Positions 11,723 through 14,163 of a stretch of 14,163 nucleotides of DNA are shown here, piece by piece. The notes under the pieces are model-generated. The model searched no databases. It worked only from the letters and a program-made list of their open reading frames with translations, and was not told the origin of the DNA. The stretch comes from Halococcaceae archaeon (GTDB taxonomy: Archaea; Halobacteriota; Halobacteria; Halobacteriales; Halalkalicoccaceae), in assembly GCA_007129135.1 (NCBI GenBank), contig SKWB01000104.1:1-14163 (forward strand). The letters are read 5' to 3'. Position numbers and translations under genes: made by a program. Positions within the stretch are counted from its first letter, which is position 1. Each line of letters begins with the position of its first letter.

Positions 11723-13552
11723 CTACGGCGCGTAGTAGTACTCGCCCTGTCGTTTCTGTTCCCGATCCAGCTGGCTGTCGGGCTTGTTGATCCGCGGCCT
11801 GCTCGTCCGCTCGTCGCGGCGGAACGTGACGTCGAGCTCCGAGAGGAAGGCGTTCATCCCCTCGCGCATCTCCTGGGGCTGGCTCGCCCGCCCGCGTTCG
11901 GCGGGTTCGCCCTCGAACACCAGGAGTCGGTCCGCGAGCAGGTCGATCATGTAGATGTCGTGGTCGATCACCAGCACGGTCGCGTCGGTCCGTTCGGCGT
12001 GTCTGCGAATCGCTCGCGTCGCGAGCACGCGCTGTTCGACGTCGAGGTGAGCCGAGGGCTCGTCGAGCAGGTAGACGTCCGCGGTCTTCGAGAGACACGC
12101 GGCGATGGCGACGCGCTGGCGCTCGCCCCCGGAGAGGTCGGTGAGGTTCTGCTCCATGATCCGGCCGAGCTGTAGCGGTTGGGAGATCTCGGTGTTCCAG
12201 TGCGAGGAGCCGAAGCGGTCGGTGATCGAGGAGAGGAAGACGTCGACGCGCATCGGCTGGTCGACCTCGACGTACTGCGGTTTGTAGGCGATCTCGAGGT
12301 CGAGGTCGCTCTCCCCGCCGTCGGGCTCGATCCGTCCGGCGAGCAGCTTCGCGAACGTCGACTTCCCGATCCCGTTCGGGCCGACGATCCCGAGCACCTC
12401 GTTCTCCCGGATCTCGCCGCCCTCGACCGAGAGCGAGAAGGCGTCCTCGCCGTAGGACTTCTCCATCGCCGGGTAGGTCGCGAGGAGGTCGCGGTGGGCG
12501 ACGGCCCGGGGTGCGTGCTCCTCGAACTCGATCGCCTCCGGGCGTATCCGCATGTTCTCGTTGTCGAGATAGCCCGAGAGATACTCGTTGATCCCCTTCC
12601 GTACGCTCTTAGGATCGGTGATGACACCGAACGCCCCCGGCTCACCGTAGGCGACGTGGAGGTTGTCACAGAGCAGGTCGAGGATCGCGAGGTCGTGTTC
12701 GACGACCAGCATCGACTTCTCGTCGTGCTCCTCGACGAGTTCGCGCAGCAGGCGGGCGACGGTGACCCGCTGGCCGATGTCGAGATAGGGCGTGATCTCG
12801 TCGAGGAAGTAGAAGTCGGCGTCGCGGGCGAGACAGGCGGCGATCGCCACCCGCTGGAGTTCGCCACCCGAGAGGTCGTCGATCCCCTGGTCGATCACCG
12901 GCGCGATCGAGAGCCGCTCGACGATCTCGTCGAGGGCGCCCCGTTCGTCGGTCCGTTCGAGGAGGTCGCTCGTCGTCCCGTCGAACTGGTCGGGGATCCG
13001 ATCGACGTACTGCGGTTTGCGCGCGACGCTCACCTCGCCGTCGCGGACCCCCTCGATGTACTCCTGGAGTTCGGTCCCGCGGTAGGCGTCGAGCACCGTC
13101 TCCCAGGACGGCTCCTCGCCGTAGTTCCCCAGGTTCGGCGTCATCTCGCCCGCGAGGATCCGCACGGCCGTGGACTTCCCGATCCCGTTCGGGCCGAGGA
13201 GCCCCGTCACCTGACCGTCGACCGGCACCGGGAGCCCGTAGAGCGAGAAGGCGTTCTCGCCGTAGCGGTGCACCGGGTCCTCGGTGAGCTCCTGGGGGAG
13301 GTTGATGATCTCGATCGCGTCGAACGGACACTTCTCGACGCAGATCCCACAGGTCTCGCCCAGACAGATCTCCTCGCTGATCTTTATCTGGTCGGGCGTC
13401 CCCTCGATCTCGCCCTCCTCGGCGGCATCGCCGCGGAGTGTGATACACTCCTTTCCGGTGCGGTTCGGCGGGCAGTAGTTCGCACACTCGTAGTTACAGC
13501 GGTCGGGCTGACACCGGTCCAACTCGACGACCGCGATGCTGTCGCTCGCCAT
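11723..13552 (-). CDS. rli: Ribosome recycling ATPase RLI (ABCE1)
   Basis: ABCE1/RLI splits terminated ribosomes into subunits, with a/eRF1 or Pelota, and takes part in re-initiation. The 609-residue cytoplasmic protein has an N-terminal ferredoxin-like region with two [4Fe-4S] sets: Cys14, 19, 23 and 27, then Cys63, 68, 71 and 75. The first ABC domain has Walker A GPNGIGKS (120-127), LSGGE (227-231), Walker B with LDE (about 250-252) and switch His286. The second has GPNGIGKS (391-398), LSGGE (473-477), LLDEP (495-499) and switch His531. Two departures from many archaeal homologues are visible: the second cluster spacing is C-x4-C-x2-C, and the first Walker B is followed by Ile-Thr rather than Pro-Ser. 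Both may be normal in haloarchaea. It starts 1 nt after the EMC6-like stop, so the two are an operon. Confidence 0.97.
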   Translation of the reverse strand: MASDSIAVVELDRCQPDRCNYECANYCPPNRTGKECITLRGDAAEEGEIEGTPDQIKISEEICLGETCGICVEKCPFDAIEIINLPQELTEDPVHRYGENAFSLYGLPVPVDGQVTGLLGPNGIGKSTAVRILAGEMTPNLGNYGEEPSWETVLDAYRGTELQEYIEGVRDGEVSVARKPQYVDRIPDQFDGTTSDLLERTDERGALDEIVERLSIAPVIDQGIDDLSGGELQRVAIAACLARDADFYFLDEITPYLDIGQRVTVARLLRELVEEHDEKSMLVVEHDLAILDLLCDNLHVAYGEPGAFGVITDPKSVRKGINEYLSGYLDNENMRIRPEAIEFEEHAPRAVAHRDLLATYPAMEKSYGEDAFSLSVEGGEIRENEVLGIVGPNGIGKSTFAKLLAGRIEPDGGESDLDLEIAYKPQYVEVDQPMRVDVFLSSITDRFGSSHWNTEISQPLQLGRIMEQNLTDLSGGERQRVAIAACLSKTADVYLLDEPSAHLDVEQRVLATRAIRRHAERTDATVLVIDHDIYMIDLLADRLLVFEGEPAERGRASQPQEMREGMNAFLSELDVTFRRDERTSRPRINKPDSQLDREQKRQGEYYYAP

Positions 13553-13553
13553 G

Positions 13554-13856
13554 CTAGAAGACCTGGGTCTCGGTTGTCAGCAGGATGCCCCAGGTGACGA
13601 ACCAGAGACAGAAGCTCATGAACGAGACGAACAGTTTGTCCTTCGTCGAGTACTCCTCGGTGATCCCGACGAGCTTCATCGCCGGGAACTGCACGAGGAT
13701 TATCGCGACGAGGATGGCGAGCGCGAGCGGGTCGCCCGCACCCGAGGCGAGCGACCCGGAGAGGACCGCCGCGAGGACGCCCGCGAGCGTCGCGACGGTC
13801 GTCACGCTGACCGCCCGGATGTGCGCCGAGCGGGCTTCTGCGGCTTCAGTCGACAT
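13554..13856 (-). CDS. EMC6-like membrane protein
   Basis: The 100-residue protein has a short hydrophilic N-terminus and three predicted membrane helices: about residues 17-35 (VSVTTVATLAGVLAAVLSG), 43-60 (PLALAILVAIILVQFPAM) and 75-94 (LFVSFMSFCLWFVTWGILLT). Size, topology and the F-x-x-F-x-W-F-x-x-W-G-I-L-L end resemble the archaeal EMC6-like (Rab5-interacting-protein-type) family. That family is related to a subunit of the eukaryotic ER membrane-protein insertase complex. It would sit in the cytoplasmic membrane and may help insert membrane proteins. Its stop is 1 nt before the RLI start, so the two should be cotranscribed and probably translationally coupled. A TTTT core lies 26 to 29 nt before its ATG. 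Function is inferred from family resemblance; a plain unknown membrane protein is the alternative. Confidence 0.75.
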   Translation of the reverse strand: MSTEAAEARSAHIRAVSVTTVATLAGVLAAVLSGSLASGAGDPLALAILVAIILVQFPAMKLVGITEEYSTKDKLFVSFMSFCLWFVTWGILLTTETQVF

Positions 13857-13879
13857 GACTCATCCTCTGCCACGGGGCG

Positions 13880-13889
13880 TCAAAAGGGG
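13880..13889 (-). promoter_or_regulatory. TATA-like element for the EMC6-like / RLI operon
   Basis: ACCCCTTTTG on the minus strand places TTTT 26 to 29 nt before the ATG at 13856. The rest of the 228-nt divergent region (13857-14084) holds the promoter of the right-hand HTH gene, and I see no gene in it. Confidence 0.5.
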
Positions 13890-14050
13890 TTCGTTTGCGC
13901 GGGAACGGCGCTCGGGCCTCGCGATCGGGTTCGGAGGATCCGACCGATCGTCGAGTTCCGCGTGCGATCTCGTGGTGATTTACCGTCAGCTTCGAGCGAC
14001 AGGGCGAATCCGTCACGAATAGTGGATGACACACGGTGGCAAATGATCAA

Positions 14051-14058
14051 GCTTTATG
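14051..14058 (+). promoter_or_regulatory. TATA box for the right-edge HTH gene
   Basis: GCTTTATG lies 27 to 34 nt before the ATG at 14085, giving a leaderless or nearly leaderless transcript. A perfect palindrome lies between it and the start codon. Confidence 0.6.
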
Positions 14059-14067
14059 AGCGTGTAG

Positions 14068-14079
14068 CGTTTCGAAACG
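14068..14079. promoter_or_regulatory. 12-bp perfect palindrome, probable operator of the right-edge HTH gene
   Basis: CGTTTCGAAACG is its own reverse complement. It lies 10 nt after the TATA box and 5 nt before the ATG at 14085, covering the predicted transcription start region. A dimeric HTH protein bound here would block initiation. The gene it precedes appears to encode such a protein, so autoregulation is the simplest reading. Confidence 0.5.
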
Positions 14080-14084
14080 TAACG

Positions 14085-14163
14085 ATGGCTGGATCAGAGG
14101 CAGAGGGGCTGACGGACCTGCCCCCGAGCGCGAAACTCGTCTTCAAGGTCCTGGAGTACAACG
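14085..14163 (+). CDS. HTH transcriptional regulator (5' part only)
   Basis: Only the first 26 codons are in the window; the gene runs off the right edge. The readable start is MAGSEAEGLTDLPPSAKLVF, followed by KVLEYN. The LPPSAKLVFKVLEYN stretch matches the opening of a haloarchaeal winged-helix regulator group (annotated as MarR- or TrmB-like), in which a DNA-binding domain follows directly. No DNA-recognition helix is visible here, so the assignment rests on this short segment. A TATA box and a perfect palindrome lie immediately upstream. It is divergent from the EMC6-like / RLI operon. Confidence 0.6.
   Translation, partial: MAGSEAEGLTDLPPSAKLVFKVLEYN

Noticed and set aside
12179..13597. 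A long plus-strand open frame (472 codons) antisense to RLI.
   Set aside because: RLI on the other strand has every ABCE1 motif; the antisense product has none and is a shadow.
1..14163. tRNA, rRNA, CRISPR arrays, insertion sequences, integrases and attachment sites.
   Set aside because: I saw no cloverleaf or conserved rRNA segment, no regularly spaced repeat array, no transposase or integrase motif and no terminal inverted repeats. The region looks like an ordinary chromosome core.

Overview
The window reads as a stretch of haloarchaeal (class Halobacteria) chromosome. The DNA is visibly GC-rich and codons mostly end in G or C. The proteins are rich in Asp and Glu. Several families are typical of, or largely confined to, haloarchaea: a Bat-type HTH regulator, a HalOD1 domain protein, a halocyanin, an F420-dependent NADP reductase, and lipoproteins with both a twin-arginine motif and a lipobox. 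RLI/ABCE1, Sec61-beta and an EMC6-like protein confirm an archaeon. Most genes have a TATA-like element centred about 25 to 30 nt before the start codon and little or no leader, which is the leaderless architecture common in haloarchaea. I used this to choose several starts.

Layout. 1-1124: a small unknown acidic protein (+) converges on a YqcI/YcgG family heme-enzyme homologue (-). 1261-1989: an ASCH-domain protein (+) converges on a low-molecular-weight phosphatase-like protein (-) whose catalytic Cys and Arg are both replaced. 2031-3617 (-): Sec61-beta, PdxT, a bifunctional-nuclease-domain protein and HisE, with the last two overlapping by 4 bp. Sec61-beta is a 53-residue gene that is easy to miss. 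3721-5034 (+): thioredoxin, Bat-type HTH regulator and HalOD1 protein. 5035-5700 (-): F420H2:NADP oxidoreductase, abutting the HalOD1 stop with no spacer. 5841-7158 (-): UPF0146 protein and a HAD-family phosphatase, divergent from archaemetzincin (+). 7891-8445 (+): HPP-family membrane protein. 8473-9024 (-) and 9192-10466 (+): a divergent halocyanin / PQQ-type sugar dehydrogenase pair, followed by a small membrane-protein gene that needs a frameshift to be read through. 10974-13856 (-): a DUF502 membrane protein, and an EMC6-like / RLI pair. 14085-end (+): the first 26 codons of an HTH regulator, with a perfect palindrome at its start site.

How the genes relate. Most of the window is housekeeping: histidine and vitamin B6 biosynthesis, protein export, membrane insertion and ribosome recycling. 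Redox is a recurrent theme in the rest (thioredoxin, F420/NADP exchange, halocyanin, PQQ dehydrogenase, heme-enzyme homologue), but only the divergent halocyanin/PQQ pair suggests a shared pathway. I saw no mobile element, CRISPR array, rRNA or tRNA, and no gene-free stretch longer than 300 bases. I did not find a clear new multi-gene system. The best leads are the degenerate phosphatase, the copper/PQQ pair with its broken third gene, and the operator-like palindrome at the right edge.
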